This document shows positions 8,350 to 18,350 of a stretch of DNA of 63,611 nucleotides, piece by piece. The notes under the pieces were generated by a model, which saw only the letters and a program-made list of their open reading frames with translations, was not told the DNA's origin and did no database searches. Origin of the DNA: Candidatus Pelagibacter sp. (GTDB lineage Bacteria; Pseudomonadota; Alphaproteobacteria; Pelagibacterales; Pelagibacteraceae). How positions within the stretch are numbered: the stretch's first letter is position 1; every line of letters starts with the position of its first letter. The stretch covers positions 1 through 63,611 of the forward strand of contig JAOHKR010000005.1 of NCBI GenBank assembly GCA_028101445.1. Direction: 5' to 3'. A program made the translations under genes and the position numbers.

Positions 8350-8764
8350 TATAGTCTTTTAAATTTTTGTTCTCTTCTTTGACTTTTGCAATTAGGTGAT
8401 TTACGACATCCCCAATTGATACAATGCCTAAAAGTTTTTTATCCTCCATTATTAAAATATGTCTAATTTTCTTTTCTGTCATCTCATCCATTAATTCTGT
8501 TACAGAAGTATTTAAATCACAAGTAATAAGATCTTTTGACATGATTTGAGAGATTGAAATACTTAAGTTAAATCTTTCTTTATAAATAAATTGAGATAGA
8601 TCTCGTTCAGAAATTATACCAATAACATTTTTATTTTTGTCGAGAACTGGCATACAGCCAATTTTTTTTTCAGCTAATTTCTGACTGGCTAATTTAATTG
8701 TATCTGTTTCGTTTAGAGTGTGGCACTCTCTTTTTGACATCCTGCTAACTAGTTTTCCAGGCAT
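8336..8764 (-). CDS. CBS-domain protein
   Basis: The 142 residues form two CBS repeats: about 10-60 (ending IGIISERDLSQFI) and about 72-128 (ending LGIVSIGDVVNHLI), with a short charged tail. Stand-alone CBS pairs bind adenosine nucleotides and act as energy or redox sensors for partner enzymes. No catalytic domain is attached and no partner is evident: it is flanked by tRNA-Leu upstream and convergent ygfZ downstream. The target is unknown. Confidence 0.88.
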   Translation of the reverse strand: MPGKLVSRMSKRECHTLNETDTIKLASQKLAEKKIGCMPVLDKNKNVIGIISERDLSQFIYKERFNLSISISQIMSKDLITCDLNTSVTELMDEMTEKKIRHILIMEDKKLLGIVSIGDVVNHLIAKVKEENKNLKDYINSY

Positions 8765-8823
8765 GTTAATATTTAAATTGATTTTTGATTAAGAGTCAAA
8801 TTACATGAAATAAGTCAACTAAT

Positions 8824-8908
8824 TGGTGCGGTCGGAGAGACTCGAACTCTCACGGGAAAACCCACACGCCCCTCAAGCGTGCCTGTCTACCAATTTCAGC
8901 ACGACCGC
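8824..8908 (-). tRNA. tRNA-Leu (anticodon GAG)
   Basis: The minus strand gives a class II tRNA of 85 bases: acceptor GCGGTCG pairing with CGACCGC, discriminator A, encoded CCA, D-loop AATTGGTAGA, anticodon stem CACGC/GCGTG with loop TTGAGGG (GAG, reading CUC and CUU), a long variable arm, and GTTCGAGT in the T arm. It sits between the CBS gene and nadA. Confidence 0.97.
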
Positions 8909-8969
8909 AATAATTATGCGACAATAAAGGAATGACAATTTAACCTCAAGTTGATAAATTAGAATAAGT

Positions 8970-9959
8970 ATGTCTACACAAGAACAGTTTAATAGAAGCA
9001 CTTCTGAGATTTATAAAAAAATCTCTAAACACGTTCCTGAAATTGAATGGAAGGTGCATGCTCCTTTAATAGAAAAAATTAATAGATTAAAAAAAGAGAA
9101 GAACGCTGTGATTTTAGCCCACAACTATCAAACACCAGAAATTTATCATGGTGTAGCAGATATCGCAGCAGACTCATTAGCGCTAGCAGTTGAAGCAGCA
9201 AAGACTTCAGCTGACATCATTGTTCTTTGCGGTGTTCACTTCATGGCTGAAACTGCAAAATTAATGAGTCCTGAAAAAAAGGTTTTAATTCCTGATATGG
9301 ATGCTGGTTGTTCACTTGCTGCATCACTAACAGGAGAAGATGTAAGATTACTTAAGAAAAAATATCCAGGTGTTCCAGTGGTTTCATACGTAAACACTTC
9401 AGCAGATGTTAAAGCAGAAACAGATGTTTGTTGTACATCTGCTAATGCAGTTAAAGTAGTCGAGTCGTTGAAAACTGACAAAGTTATATTTTTACCTGAT
9501 CAGCACTTAGCAAATTATGTTGCTAAACAAACAAAAGTTAAAATTATTTCATGGAAAGGTTCTTGCATTGTGCACGAACAATTCTCTGCAAAAGAAATAG
9601 AAGATATCAGAAAAGCAAATCCAGGTATTAAAGTTATAGGTCACCCTGAATGTCCTAGTGATGTTTTAGATGCTTGTGATTTTGCAGGTTCAACTGGTGG
9701 CATGATCGATTATGTTAAAAAAAATCAGCCAAAAAAAGTCATGTTAGTTACTGAGTGCTCTATGAGTGATAATGTTCAAGCAGATAATCCAAATGTTGAA
9801 TTTATTAAACCCTGCAACCTTTGCCCTTATATGAAAAAAATTAATTTACAAAAAATTCTTGATTGTTTGGAAAATGAAACGAATGAGATTTTCATTGAAG
9901 AGAAGATGGCAAAAGCTGCTAGACAGTCTGTACAAAGAATGACCGAAATTGGTCGTTAG
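8970..9959 (+). CDS. nadA: Quinolinate synthase A
   Basis: NadA condenses iminoaspartate with dihydroxyacetone phosphate to quinolinate, using a [4Fe-4S] cluster. The 329-residue protein has ILAHNYQ near residue 48, LCGVHFMAETAKLMSP, and cysteines C114, C199 and C285 at the positions that hold the cluster in E. coli NadA. nadC overlaps its end by 11 bases, but nadB (aspartate oxidase), which usually supplies iminoaspartate and is often in this operon, is not here. Confidence 0.96.
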   Translation: MSTQEQFNRSTSEIYKKISKHVPEIEWKVHAPLIEKINRLKKEKNAVILAHNYQTPEIYHGVADIAADSLALAVEAAKTSADIIVLCGVHFMAETAKLMSPEKKVLIPDMDAGCSLAASLTGEDVRLLKKKYPGVPVVSYVNTSADVKAETDVCCTSANAVKVVESLKTDKVIFLPDQHLANYVAKQTKVKIISWKGSCIVHEQFSAKEIEDIRKANPGIKVIGHPECPSDVLDACDFAGSTGGMIDYVKKNQPKKVMLVTECSMSDNVQADNPNVEFIKPCNLCPYMKKINLQKILDCLENETNEIFIEEKMAKAARQSVQRMTEIGR

Positions 9960-10782
9960 ATCAGTGCAAAAATATATTAATACCATTGTAAAAAAAGCTT
10001 TAGATGAAGATCTAAAACCTAATGGTGATATCACTACTAACTTAATAAGTTTTAAAAATAAAAAAACTAAAGCTCAAATTATAGCAAAACAAAATGGAGT
10101 TATTGCTGGATTAGATTTTTGCAAAACTGCGTTCAAGCTAGTGGGTAAAGAGACAATTTTTATAAGTAAAGTAAAAGATGGTACTAAAGTAAAAAAGAAT
10201 AAAGTTATTGCTGAAATAAAAGCCAAAACAAAAACAATTTTAATTGCAGAGAGAACTGCTTTAAATTTTTTAAATCACACCTCAGGAATTGCAACCTTAA
10301 CTAATCAATTCAAACAAAAAGTTAATAAAAAAACTAAGATTTGTTGCACAAGAAAAACAACGCCAAATTTAAGATTATTAGAAAAATATGCTGTAAAAAA
10401 AGGTGGCGGTCACAACCATAGATACAATCTGAGTGATGAAATTTTAATTAAAGATAATCATATAAGTTCGGAAGAAAACTTAAGAGATTTAGTTAGAAAA
10501 GCCATTAAGACCAAAAAAATTGTAACGGTTGAGATAGAAAATCTTAAGCAATTAAATCTAGTGCTAGGACTTAAATTTAAAAGAATTTTATTCGATAATA
10601 TGAACACTAAGCAATTAAGAAAATGTCTAAAACTTTGTAAAAATAAATATGAAACTGAATATTCAGGTAATGCTAATCTAAAAAATATTAAAAAAATATC
10701 TAATACAGGAATTAATAGAATTTCCGTTGGAGCTATTACTCATAGCGCCAAATCATTCGATACTACTTTGTTATTTTCTTAA
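9949..10782 (+). CDS. nadC: Nicotinate-nucleotide pyrophosphorylase (carboxylating)
   Basis: NadC converts quinolinate and PRPP to nicotinate mononucleotide. The 277-residue protein shows AERTALNFLNHTSGIAT, CTRKTTPNLRLLEKYAVKKGGG and the H-N-H-R loop, all typical. The start is uncertain: TTG at 9949 (inside nadA) or GTG at 9964; either is compatible with the family N-terminus and overlap or close spacing suggests translational coupling with nadA. The end overlaps convergent ppdK by 12 bases. Confidence 0.94.
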   Translation: MVVRSVQKYINTIVKKALDEDLKPNGDITTNLISFKNKKTKAQIIAKQNGVIAGLDFCKTAFKLVGKETIFISKVKDGTKVKKNKVIAEIKAKTKTILIAERTALNFLNHTSGIATLTNQFKQKVNKKTKICCTRKTTPNLRLLEKYAVKKGGGHNHRYNLSDEILIKDNHISSEENLRDLVRKAIKTKKIVTVEIENLKQLNLVLGLKFKRILFDNMNTKQLRKCLKLCKNKYETEYSGNANLKNIKKISNTGINRISVGAITHSAKSFDTTLLFS

Positions 10783-13431
10783 TTCTGCTTGAGCAGCAGC
10801 TAATCTAGCGACAGGGACTCGAAATGGAGAACAGGACACATAATCTAATCCTGTTCTAGAGCAAAAATCTATACTTTTAGGATCTCCACCATGCTCACCG
10901 CAGATGCCTAATTTAAGTTTTTTATTAACTTTTCTTCCTCTTGTAGAAGCGAGTTCAACTAGTTCGCCTACTCCACTTTGATCAATGCTTACAAATGGAT
11001 CGATATCAAAGATTTTATTATCAATATAATCATTTAAAAACTTGCCAGAGTCGTCCCGGCTTATTCCTAATGTAGTTTGTGTTAAATCATTTGTTCCAAA
11101 ACTAAAAAAATCAGCATGTTTAGAAATTAATTTAGCTTGTAAGGCAGCTCTTGGAAGCTCAATCATAGTTCCAACCATATAATCTAATTTAATTTTATTT
11201 TCGGTTTCAATTTTTTTAGCTGTTCTGTTTACTAACTCTCTTAAGATTTTCAATTCAGTATCTGTTGAAACAAGTGGTATCATGATCTCAACAAAAGCTG
11301 ACTTTATTTTTAATTTTTTAAGTTCGATTAAAGCTTTAAAAATTGCTTCACATTGCATTTCATAAATTTCTGGAAAAGAAATGCCTAATCTACATCCTCT
11401 ATGACCTAACATAGGATTTTCTTCATGTAGTTCAGCAATTCTATCTTTAACTTCTTTAGCAGCTAAATTTAGTGATCTAGCAACTTCATCTATATCTTTA
11501 TCTGTTTTTGGTAAAAATTCATGTAAAGGAGGATCAAGTAATCTAACAGTAACAGGTAATCCTGACATAACATTAAATATCTTTTTAAAATCATCTTTTT
11601 GATGTGGTAATAATTTTTCTAAAGCGCTATCTCTATCTTCTTTAGATCTTGATAAGATCATTTGTCTTACAGATAAAATTCTTTCTTCATCAAAAAACAT
11701 ATGTTCCGTTCGACATAAACCTATTCCCTCTGCGCCAAATTCTCTTGCTGTTTTACTATCAGTTTCTGTCTCAGCATTGGTTCTAACCTTTAATTTTCTA
11801 AATTCATCAGCCCATTTCATAATTGTAGAAAAATAACCAGAAATTTCCGGCTGAACTGTTGGCACAAACCCTTTCATAACTTTTCCGCTACCGCCATCGA
11901 TAGTTATGATATCACCTTCTTTTATAATTTCTTCACCTGCTTTAAATTGTTTGCTTTCATAATCAATTGTAATTTCACTTGATCCAGACACACACGGTCT
12001 TCCCATTCCTCTTGCTACAACAGCAGCATGACTTGTCATTCCTCCTCTTGCTGTTAAAATTCCTTTTGCTGCGTGCATACCGTGAATATCTTCAGGAGAT
12101 GTTTCTAATCTCACAAGAATAGTATCTTGCATCATTCCATTTAATCTTTCGGCTTCATCGGCTGAGAAAACAACTTTACCACTGGCCGCTCCTGGTGATG
12201 CTGGGAGGCCAGATGCGATAATTTCTTTCTTAACTTTATCATCTAAAGTTGGGTGTAATAATGTATCTAATGTATTTGGATCTATTCTTAGTATTGCTTC
12301 TTTTTTTGATATTAATTTTTCTTTTACCATATCAACTGCAATTTTAATTGCGGCTTTCGCAGTTCGTTTACCCGATCTTGTTTGCAGCATCCAAAGTTTA
12401 TTATTCTCAACTGTAAATTCAATATCTTGCATGTCTTTGTAATGTTTTTCTAATTTAAGGAATACTTTAGCTAATTCTTTGTAAACTTTTGGCATAGCTT
12501 CTTCCATTGATTGGTCTTTTGAGCCAGCATCCTGTTTTGCTTTTTTGGTTATGTATTGAGGTGTTCTTGTGCCTGCTACAACGTCTTCACCTTGAGCGTT
12601 AATTAAAAATTCTCCAAAGAAAGTATTATCCCCTGTAGATGGATTTCTAGTAAACGCAACTCCCGTTGAACAATCGTTACCCATATTACCAAACACCATG
12701 GCTTGAACATTTACTGCTGTACCCCAGTGGTCTGGTATTTGGTTTAACTTTCTATAAGTTTTTGCTCTTTGACTATCCCAAGATAAAAATACAGCATTAA
12801 TTGCTCCTAGCAACTGTTCTTTTACATCCTGCGGAAAATTAATTTTTTTTTCTTTCTTAATTAGTTCTTTAAAATTAGTAATTAATCCATCCCAATCACT
12901 TTCATCTAGGTCAGTGTCTAATAGAACTCCTTTGGTTAATTTATAATTATCTATTAACTCTTCGAACAAGTGACCTTCAACGTTAAGAACCACATTACTA
13001 TACATCTGAATAAATCTTCTATAACTGTCTTTAGCAAATCTTCCATTTAAAGTCTTCTTCTTAAGAGCTTCAACAGTTCTATCGTTTAAACCTAAATTTA
13101 AAATAGTATCCATCATTCCAGGCATTGAAATTCTTGCTCCGGACCTCACTGATACTAACAATGGATTTTTAAGATCACCAAATTTCTTTTTGGTTTTCTT
13201 TTCAATATTTTTTAATTCTGTTTCAATATTTTTGATTAATCTTTGAGGTAATTTTTTTTTATTTTTGTAAAAAATATCACAAACATCTGTTGTAATAGTA
13301 AACCCTGGGGGCACTGGTAAACCAAGGCTGCCCATTTCACCGAGATTAGCTCCCTTACCTCCTAGAATATTTTTTTTATTCTTTAATTTTTTTGCAGATT
13401 TATCATCAAAACTAAATATTACTTTTACCAT
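10771..13431 (-). CDS. ppdK: Pyruvate, phosphate dikinase
   Basis: This 886-residue enzyme interconverts pyruvate + ATP + phosphate and PEP + AMP + PPi. It has the nucleotide-binding domain (GGKGANLGEMGSLGLPVPPGF at the N-terminus), the swivelling phospho-histidine domain (GGMTSHAAVVARGMGRPC) and the C-terminal PEP/pyruvate barrel with GTNDLTQTTLG. In lineages with a reduced Embden-Meyerhof route it can carry flux between pyruvate and PEP in either direction. The start abuts glyS, sharing one base with its stop codon, so it is probably the distal gene of the sppA-glyQ-glyS transcript. Confidence 0.97.
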   Translation of the reverse strand: MVKVIFSFDDKSAKKLKNKKNILGGKGANLGEMGSLGLPVPPGFTITTDVCDIFYKNKKKLPQRLIKNIETELKNIEKKTKKKFGDLKNPLLVSVRSGARISMPGMMDTILNLGLNDRTVEALKKKTLNGRFAKDSYRRFIQMYSNVVLNVEGHLFEELIDNYKLTKGVLLDTDLDESDWDGLITNFKELIKKEKKINFPQDVKEQLLGAINAVFLSWDSQRAKTYRKLNQIPDHWGTAVNVQAMVFGNMGNDCSTGVAFTRNPSTGDNTFFGEFLINAQGEDVVAGTRTPQYITKKAKQDAGSKDQSMEEAMPKVYKELAKVFLKLEKHYKDMQDIEFTVENNKLWMLQTRSGKRTAKAAIKIAVDMVKEKLISKKEAILRIDPNTLDTLLHPTLDDKVKKEIIASGLPASPGAASGKVVFSADEAERLNGMMQDTILVRLETSPEDIHGMHAAKGILTARGGMTSHAAVVARGMGRPCVSGSSEITIDYESKQFKAGEEIIKEGDIITIDGGSGKVMKGFVPTVQPEISGYFSTIMKWADEFRKLKVRTNAETETDSKTAREFGAEGIGLCRTEHMFFDEERILSVRQMILSRSKEDRDSALEKLLPHQKDDFKKIFNVMSGLPVTVRLLDPPLHEFLPKTDKDIDEVARSLNLAAKEVKDRIAELHEENPMLGHRGCRLGISFPEIYEMQCEAIFKALIELKKLKIKSAFVEIMIPLVSTDTELKILRELVNRTAKKIETENKIKLDYMVGTMIELPRAALQAKLISKHADFFSFGTNDLTQTTLGISRDDSGKFLNDYIDNKIFDIDPFVSIDQSGVGELVELASTRGRKVNKKLKLGICGEHGGDPKSIDFCSRTGLDYVSCSPFRVPVARLAAAQAELRK

Positions 13432-15485
13432 TACAGACCCTCTAATTTTGAAAAATCAATAAAATTATCAAAAGTATTACAAAACATTTTTAACAGCTCT
13501 AATCGATTATTTTTAATATCTTGATTTTCATCATTTACCACTACATTGTCAAAAAAATTATCTGTAGATTCTTTAGTGTCTGATAGCTTTATCAACAAGC
13601 TTTCATAGTCTTTATTGTCATCTTTTACTGTAAATGCTTTTCTTATTTCATTAATTTTTTCATGAAGTATTTTTTCTTCATCTTTTCTAAACAATACAGC
13701 ATCTGGCCTTCCTGTGATTCCTTTTCCTGATTTATCTAAAATATTAGCCGCTCTTTTATACGAACTAATAGCATTGAGCCCAATACCTTTATTTTTATAC
13801 TTATTAATTAGTAATGTTTTTTTATAAAGGTCTAAAAAATTGTCACCAGCGTGTGAGCTTATTGAGGCTTCTATAATATCAGGTTTAATATTTTTTAATT
13901 TTAAAACATTTCTCATTCTCTCTTTAATAAAATCAAGAACCTGTTGTTCGGTTTTTTCATTTTTAATTTCAACACCTTGTTCTTCGTAAAGTCTAATAGA
14001 ATAGCCAATTAAATCTCTGAGTTTAAATACTAATTTATTTTCAATTATAATTCGAAGTAATCCAATTGCTGCACGTCTTAAAGCAAAAGGATCTTTAGAG
14101 CTTGTCGGTTTTTCATCAATAACAAAAAATCCAACCAAGGTATCAATTTTATCTACAATTGAGATTGAATAACTAAATGGTTTTTTTGGTAACTCTGATG
14201 TAAGACCGGTTGGAAGATAATGATCACTAATTGAATTTGCAACATCTTCCTCGAAACCCTGTGATAGTGCAAAATATTTACCCATCACTCCTTGAAGTTC
14301 TGGATACTCTCCTACTAAATCTGAACATAAATCAGATTTTGAAATGGAAGCAGCTATTTGAATTTTTTCTTTATTTAAATTTAAATCATCTGAAAGCATC
14401 GCAGCAATTTTTCTAATTCTTTGCGTTTTATCATAGATCGTTCCCAGTTTTTCATAAAATGTTACGCTTTTTAAATTGGCTATTTGTTTAATCAAATTTT
14501 TTGATCTATCTTTATCCCAAAAAAATTTAGCATCAGCTAATCTTGCTTCAACCACTCTTTTGTTGCCTATAGAAATGAATCTTTTTTCATCTTTCTTATT
14601 TGCAACAACAAAAAAATTATTTGTTAATCTCCCTCTACTACCAAATATTGGGAAATACCTTTGATGTTTTTCGAGGGTAGAGATGATAATTTCTTGAGGT
14701 ATTTTTAAATATTCTTTATTAAAATGAACTAACAAAACATTGGGATCTTCAACAATATTCACAACCTCTTCCAAGAGTTTTGAATTTAATATTTCTTTAT
14801 AATCTTTTGATTTTGACGTTGAATTAATCTTTTTTAATATAATTTTCTCTCTTTCATTATGATCTAGTACAATATTATTGCTCCTAAGAAGACTATTATA
14901 ATCCTTAAAGTTTTTTATCTTTTTACTTTTTGAATCCAGGTCTTGCTCTATGATAATCTCATCTGAAGACTCTAGGTGATCAAATTGGAATGCAATTTTT
15001 TTACCGTTAAATAAAGCATATATTGATCTTAATGGTCTTCCCCACATTAAACTATGGTCTGACCATTTCATTGACTTTTTCCAACTAATTGAGGCTAAAG
15101 CTTTTGGCAACATCGATATCAACAATTCTTCAACTAAAATATTTTTAGGTGCGGTTTTAATGAAATAAAATTTTCCTTTTTCAGTCTCTTTTTCAATTAG
15201 ATCACTCTGAGAAATATTTTTAGCTTTTATAAATCCTTGTAAAATTTGCTCAGGTGATCCTACTTTGGGGCCTTTAATTTCTTTAGATTCTATCTTAATT
15301 TTTTCGGCAAGACCTTCAGCTACTAAAGTAAGTCTTGTGGGAGATGAATAAATTAATATTTTTTTATATTTAATACTCTCTTCTTCAAAAGATCTTTCAA
15401 AAAATTGTTTAAGTTGATCTCTGGCTCCAATTTGTAATTGAGGAGGAATTTCCTCACTATAAAGCTCCAATAATAATTCAGCCAT
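13431..15485 (-). CDS. glyS: Glycyl-tRNA synthetase, beta subunit
   Basis: The beta chain of the bacterial alpha2beta2 glycyl-tRNA synthetase supplies tRNA recognition. The 684 residues match the usual length (about 690). The N-terminus (ELLLELYSEEIPPQLQ), the segment KSMKWSDHSLMWGRPLRSIYALF and the HD-like region with SKSDLCSDLVGEYPELQGVMGKY are all family hallmarks. It follows glyQ after 6 bases. Confidence 0.96.
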   Translation of the reverse strand: MAELLLELYSEEIPPQLQIGARDQLKQFFERSFEEESIKYKKILIYSSPTRLTLVAEGLAEKIKIESKEIKGPKVGSPEQILQGFIKAKNISQSDLIEKETEKGKFYFIKTAPKNILVEELLISMLPKALASISWKKSMKWSDHSLMWGRPLRSIYALFNGKKIAFQFDHLESSDEIIIEQDLDSKSKKIKNFKDYNSLLRSNNIVLDHNEREKIILKKINSTSKSKDYKEILNSKLLEEVVNIVEDPNVLLVHFNKEYLKIPQEIIISTLEKHQRYFPIFGSRGRLTNNFFVVANKKDEKRFISIGNKRVVEARLADAKFFWDKDRSKNLIKQIANLKSVTFYEKLGTIYDKTQRIRKIAAMLSDDLNLNKEKIQIAASISKSDLCSDLVGEYPELQGVMGKYFALSQGFEEDVANSISDHYLPTGLTSELPKKPFSYSISIVDKIDTLVGFFVIDEKPTSSKDPFALRRAAIGLLRIIIENKLVFKLRDLIGYSIRLYEEQGVEIKNEKTEQQVLDFIKERMRNVLKLKNIKPDIIEASISSHAGDNFLDLYKKTLLINKYKNKGIGLNAISSYKRAANILDKSGKGITGRPDAVLFRKDEEKILHEKINEIRKAFTVKDDNKDYESLLIKLSDTKESTDNFFDNVVVNDENQDIKNNRLELLKMFCNTFDNFIDFSKLEGL

Positions 15486-15491
15486 AAAATA

Positions 15492-16376
15492 TTAGTTTTG
15501 TGAGCTCAACCAAAGTGCTCCGCAACCTTTAGCAAGTTCTCTTATTCTTGTGATGTAACCTGTTCTTTCTGCAACACCGATGACGCCTCTTGCATCTAGT
15601 AAATTAAAAATATGACTTGCCTTTAAACATTGATCATACGCGGGTAGAGAAAGTTTTTTATCAAGTAACGATTTACATTCCTGCTCTGTTGTTTCAAAAT
15701 TTTTTAATAAAACTTCTGTGTTAGCAAATTCGAAATTATATGCAGAAAATTCTTTTTCCGCTTGAAAGAAAACTTCTTTATATTTTACACCTTCATTGTT
15801 CCAGTCAAGATCAAACACATTATTTTTTCCTTGAACAAACATGCATAATCTTTCAAGACCATAAGTTATTTCTACAGGAACTGGTTTACATTCTATACCT
15901 GTCATTTGTTGAAAGTATGTGAATTGAGTAACTTCCATTCCATCACACCAAACCTCCCAACCTAATCCTGCCGCCCCTAATGTTGGGCTTTCCCAATCAT
16001 CCTCAACAAATCGGATATCATGATTTTTAACATCAATACCAATTGCAGCCAAACTTTTTAAATAAGTTTGTTTTATATTTTTTGGTGACGGTTTAATGAT
16101 GACTTGAAACTGATAGTAGTGTTGTAAACGGTTTGGATTTTCTCCATACCTTCCATCAGTTGGTCTTCTAGACGGTTGCACGTAAGCAGCTTTCCATGGT
16201 TTAGGTCCTAGGGATCTTAAAGTTGTAGCTGGGTGAAATGTTCCAGCTCCTACTTCTAAATCATAAGGTTGCAAAAGCACACAACCATTTTTACCCCAAA
16301 AATTCTGAAGCTTCATAATAATATCTTGAAAGGATAGGAAATTTAATTTTTTCTTTTCTTTTTTTTTAACTGGCAT
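15492..16376 (-). CDS. glyQ: Glycyl-tRNA synthetase, alpha subunit
   Basis: The catalytic alpha chain, 294 residues, is a class II synthetase core. The start region [20 protein letters not shown], the segment [21 protein letters not shown] and [15 protein letters not shown] are characteristic. A lysine-rich N-terminal tail of about 12 residues precedes the core. It begins immediately after the stop codon of the SppA-like gene and precedes glyS by 6 bases. Confidence 0.96.
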   Translation of the reverse strand: MPVKKKEKKKLNFLSFQDIIMKLQNFWGKNGCVLLQPYDLEVGAGTFHPATTLRSLGPKPWKAAYVQPSRRPTDGRYGENPNRLQHYYQFQVIIKPSPKNIKQTYLKSLAAIGIDVKNHDIRFVEDDWESPTLGAAGLGWEVWCDGMEVTQFTYFQQMTGIECKPVPVEITYGLERLCMFVQGKNNVFDLDWNNEGVKYKEVFFQAEKEFSAYNFEFANTEVLLKNFETTEQECKSLLDKKLSLPAYDQCLKASHIFNLLDARGVIGVAERTGYITRIRELAKGCGALWLSSQN

Positions 16377-17189
16377 TTACAAACCAAATTTTTGCCACAT
16401 CGATTTTTCTTCTAAAGTATTTGTTAAACTGTCGATAGGGCTTTGAATAGAAGAAGATAGTTTTCTTGCTATAAATCCTTTTGGTTTTTCCATATTTTTA
16501 ATTATTACTTTATCGCCAAATTTTTCCTTTAAAACTTGATCTGCATTACCAATTCCATCAACTAATCCAAGTTTTAAGGCGGCGCTTCCTGTCCAAAATT
16601 CTCCAGTAAATATATTATTTTTTTCAGGCTCTTTAAGTTTTGATCCTCTGCTTGTTTCCACAACTTTTATAAAATCTGCATGTAATTCTAATTGTATACT
16701 CTTTAATCTTTTAACATCTTCCTCTTTTTCATCAACAAAAGGATCTAGGGTACTTTTATTTTTACCAGCTGTGTAAACTCTTCTCTCTATTCCAATTTTT
16801 TTAATTAAATCTTTAAAACCAAATGATGCCGAAATTACTCCTATTGAGCCAATAATTGAGCTAGAGTTAGCGTATATTTCGTCTCCTGCACAAGATATTA
16901 AATATCCTCCAGATGCAGCAACATCTTCTGCAAAAATTATAACTTTAACTTTTTTCTCTTTTGCCAGTTGTTTTATATAACTGTAAATTAAATGTGATTG
17001 AACCGGAGATCCTCCAGGTGAATTAATTGAAATAGCAACGTGTTTAATTTTTTTAAAAGAAAATGCTTTTTTTAAAATAGCTCTTTGACCAGCTAAATCC
17101 ATACCTTGTTTAAATCTGCCAGTAGCACCTATGACTCCTGTCAGTCTAACATGAGGTACAACAATTTTTTTTTTAAAGAATGAAAACAT
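16377..17189 (-). CDS. SppA/SohB-like S49 serine peptidase, short form
   Basis: The 270-residue protein has one S49 domain, about half the size of E. coli SppA. The nucleophile is S93 in AASGGYLIS; the general-base lysine lies about 50 residues later in AGKNKS (K143 or K145). SINSPGGSP near residue 55 forms the oxyanion region. Members degrade cleaved signal peptides in the membrane; this one has only a weakly hydrophobic N-terminus, so membrane attachment is uncertain. It starts the sppA-glyQ-glyS-ppdK run. Confidence 0.88.
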   Translation of the reverse strand: MFSFFKKKIVVPHVRLTGVIGATGRFKQGMDLAGQRAILKKAFSFKKIKHVAISINSPGGSPVQSHLIYSYIKQLAKEKKVKVIIFAEDVAASGGYLISCAGDEIYANSSSIIGSIGVISASFGFKDLIKKIGIERRVYTAGKNKSTLDPFVDEKEEDVKRLKSIQLELHADFIKVVETSRGSKLKEPEKNNIFTGEFWTGSAALKLGLVDGIGNADQVLKEKFGDKVIIKNMEKPKGFIARKLSSSIQSPIDSLTNTLEEKSMWQKFGL

Positions 17190-17336
17190 AATTTAATGGT
17201 GACTTTCTTAACCTTATAGCAGTAAATATTTAAATTTTAATTATTTTATTACGCTACTTATAGTTGAATCATAGGTGCGTCACCACGTGTTCATTTAAAA
17301 ATTTATTATTAGAAAAAACGATTATAAATATAGCTT

Positions 17337-18350
17337 ATGGGATCAGTTATACCATTAAGAAAATCTGCTAATTCTGCCTACTTAGAACTTAAAAACCTTT
17401 TAAGTGAAAAACTTGGAAAAGTTGAAGAACTAATTGAGCTAAAACTTAAAAGCGACATAAAATTAATTGAACAGATGAGTGAGCATCACTTAAAATCTGG
17501 GGGAAAAAGACTAAGAGCGTTACTTACCTTGGAGTCTGCAAAACTAACTGGTTGTAAAGAGGACAATAGAAATATTAACCTGGCAGCTTGTGTTGAGTTA
17601 ATACACTCAGCAACTTTATTACATGATGATGTAATAGATGAAAGCTCATTAAGAAGAGGGTTAAAAACACCAAATTCAATTTGGGGAAATCAATCATCTA
17701 TTTTAGTTGGTGACTATCTTTTAAGTAGATGTTTTGAAATTATGGTTCAAGATGGAGATCTAGAAGTCTTGCAATTATTATCATCAACTTCTGCAAAAAT
17801 TGCACAAGGTGAAGTTTTACAATTACAACACAAAGGAGAAGCTGATCTTTTAGAAGAAACTTATATTTATATTATTAATTTAAAAACTGCATCTCTTTTT
17901 TCAGCTGCAACAAAAACAGGAGCTTGCGTTTCTGGAAGCAACGAGAAAGAAAAAAAAGCATTAGAGTCTTATGGTAGAAATTTAGGATTAGCTTTTCAAA
18001 TTGCGGATGATGCACTCGATTACTATGCAAAAGAAAAATTTTTTGGAAAAGTAATCGGAAAAGATTTTTTTGAAGGAAAAGTTACTCTTCCTTTAATTAC
18101 TATTTTTCAAAAAGGTAATGAAGAAGAAAAAGTATTTTTAACAGAAATAATGAAAAAAGAAAAAAGAACCGAAGAAGATTTTAGTGAAGTGCTTGCATTA
18201 ATTAATAAATACAAAGCTGTAGAAACAAGTTTAAAGAAGGCAGAATATTTCGTTAATGTATCTTACGACTCTTTAGCTATTTTTCCTGATAGTGAAGATA
18301 AGAAAATATTACAAAATTTAACTGGTTTTAGTTTGAATAGATCTTTTTAA
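17337..18350 (+). CDS. ispB: Polyprenyl diphosphate synthase (octa/decaprenyl type)
   Basis: A trans-prenyltransferase of 337 residues that builds the long isoprenoid tail of ubiquinone. Both Asp-rich motifs are present: DDVID within LLHDDVIDESSLRRG, and DDALD within FQIADDALDYYAKE. GGKRLRALLTLESAKL is the first conserved block. Only two residues separate the first motif from the R-R pair, as in long-chain synthases; chain length cannot be read more precisely. It overlaps pdxH convergently by 4 bases. Confidence 0.92.
   Translation: MGSVIPLRKSANSAYLELKNLLSEKLGKVEELIELKLKSDIKLIEQMSEHHLKSGGKRLRALLTLESAKLTGCKEDNRNINLAACVELIHSATLLHDDVIDESSLRRGLKTPNSIWGNQSSILVGDYLLSRCFEIMVQDGDLEVLQLLSSTSAKIAQGEVLQLQHKGEADLLEETYIYIINLKTASLFSAATKTGACVSGSNEKEKKALESYGRNLGLAFQIADDALDYYAKEKFFGKVIGKDFFEGKVTLPLITIFQKGNEEEKVFLTEIMKKEKRTEEDFSEVLALINKYKAVETSLKKAEYFVNVSYDSLAIFPDSEDKKILQNLTGFSLNRSF

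Noticed and set aside
17274..17284. GGTGCGTCACC mini-hairpin followed by CACGTG between the SppA-like gene and ispB
   Set aside because: Stem of four pairs without a T run on either strand and located upstream of both divergent genes, so it is not a terminator; too short to claim as an operator.
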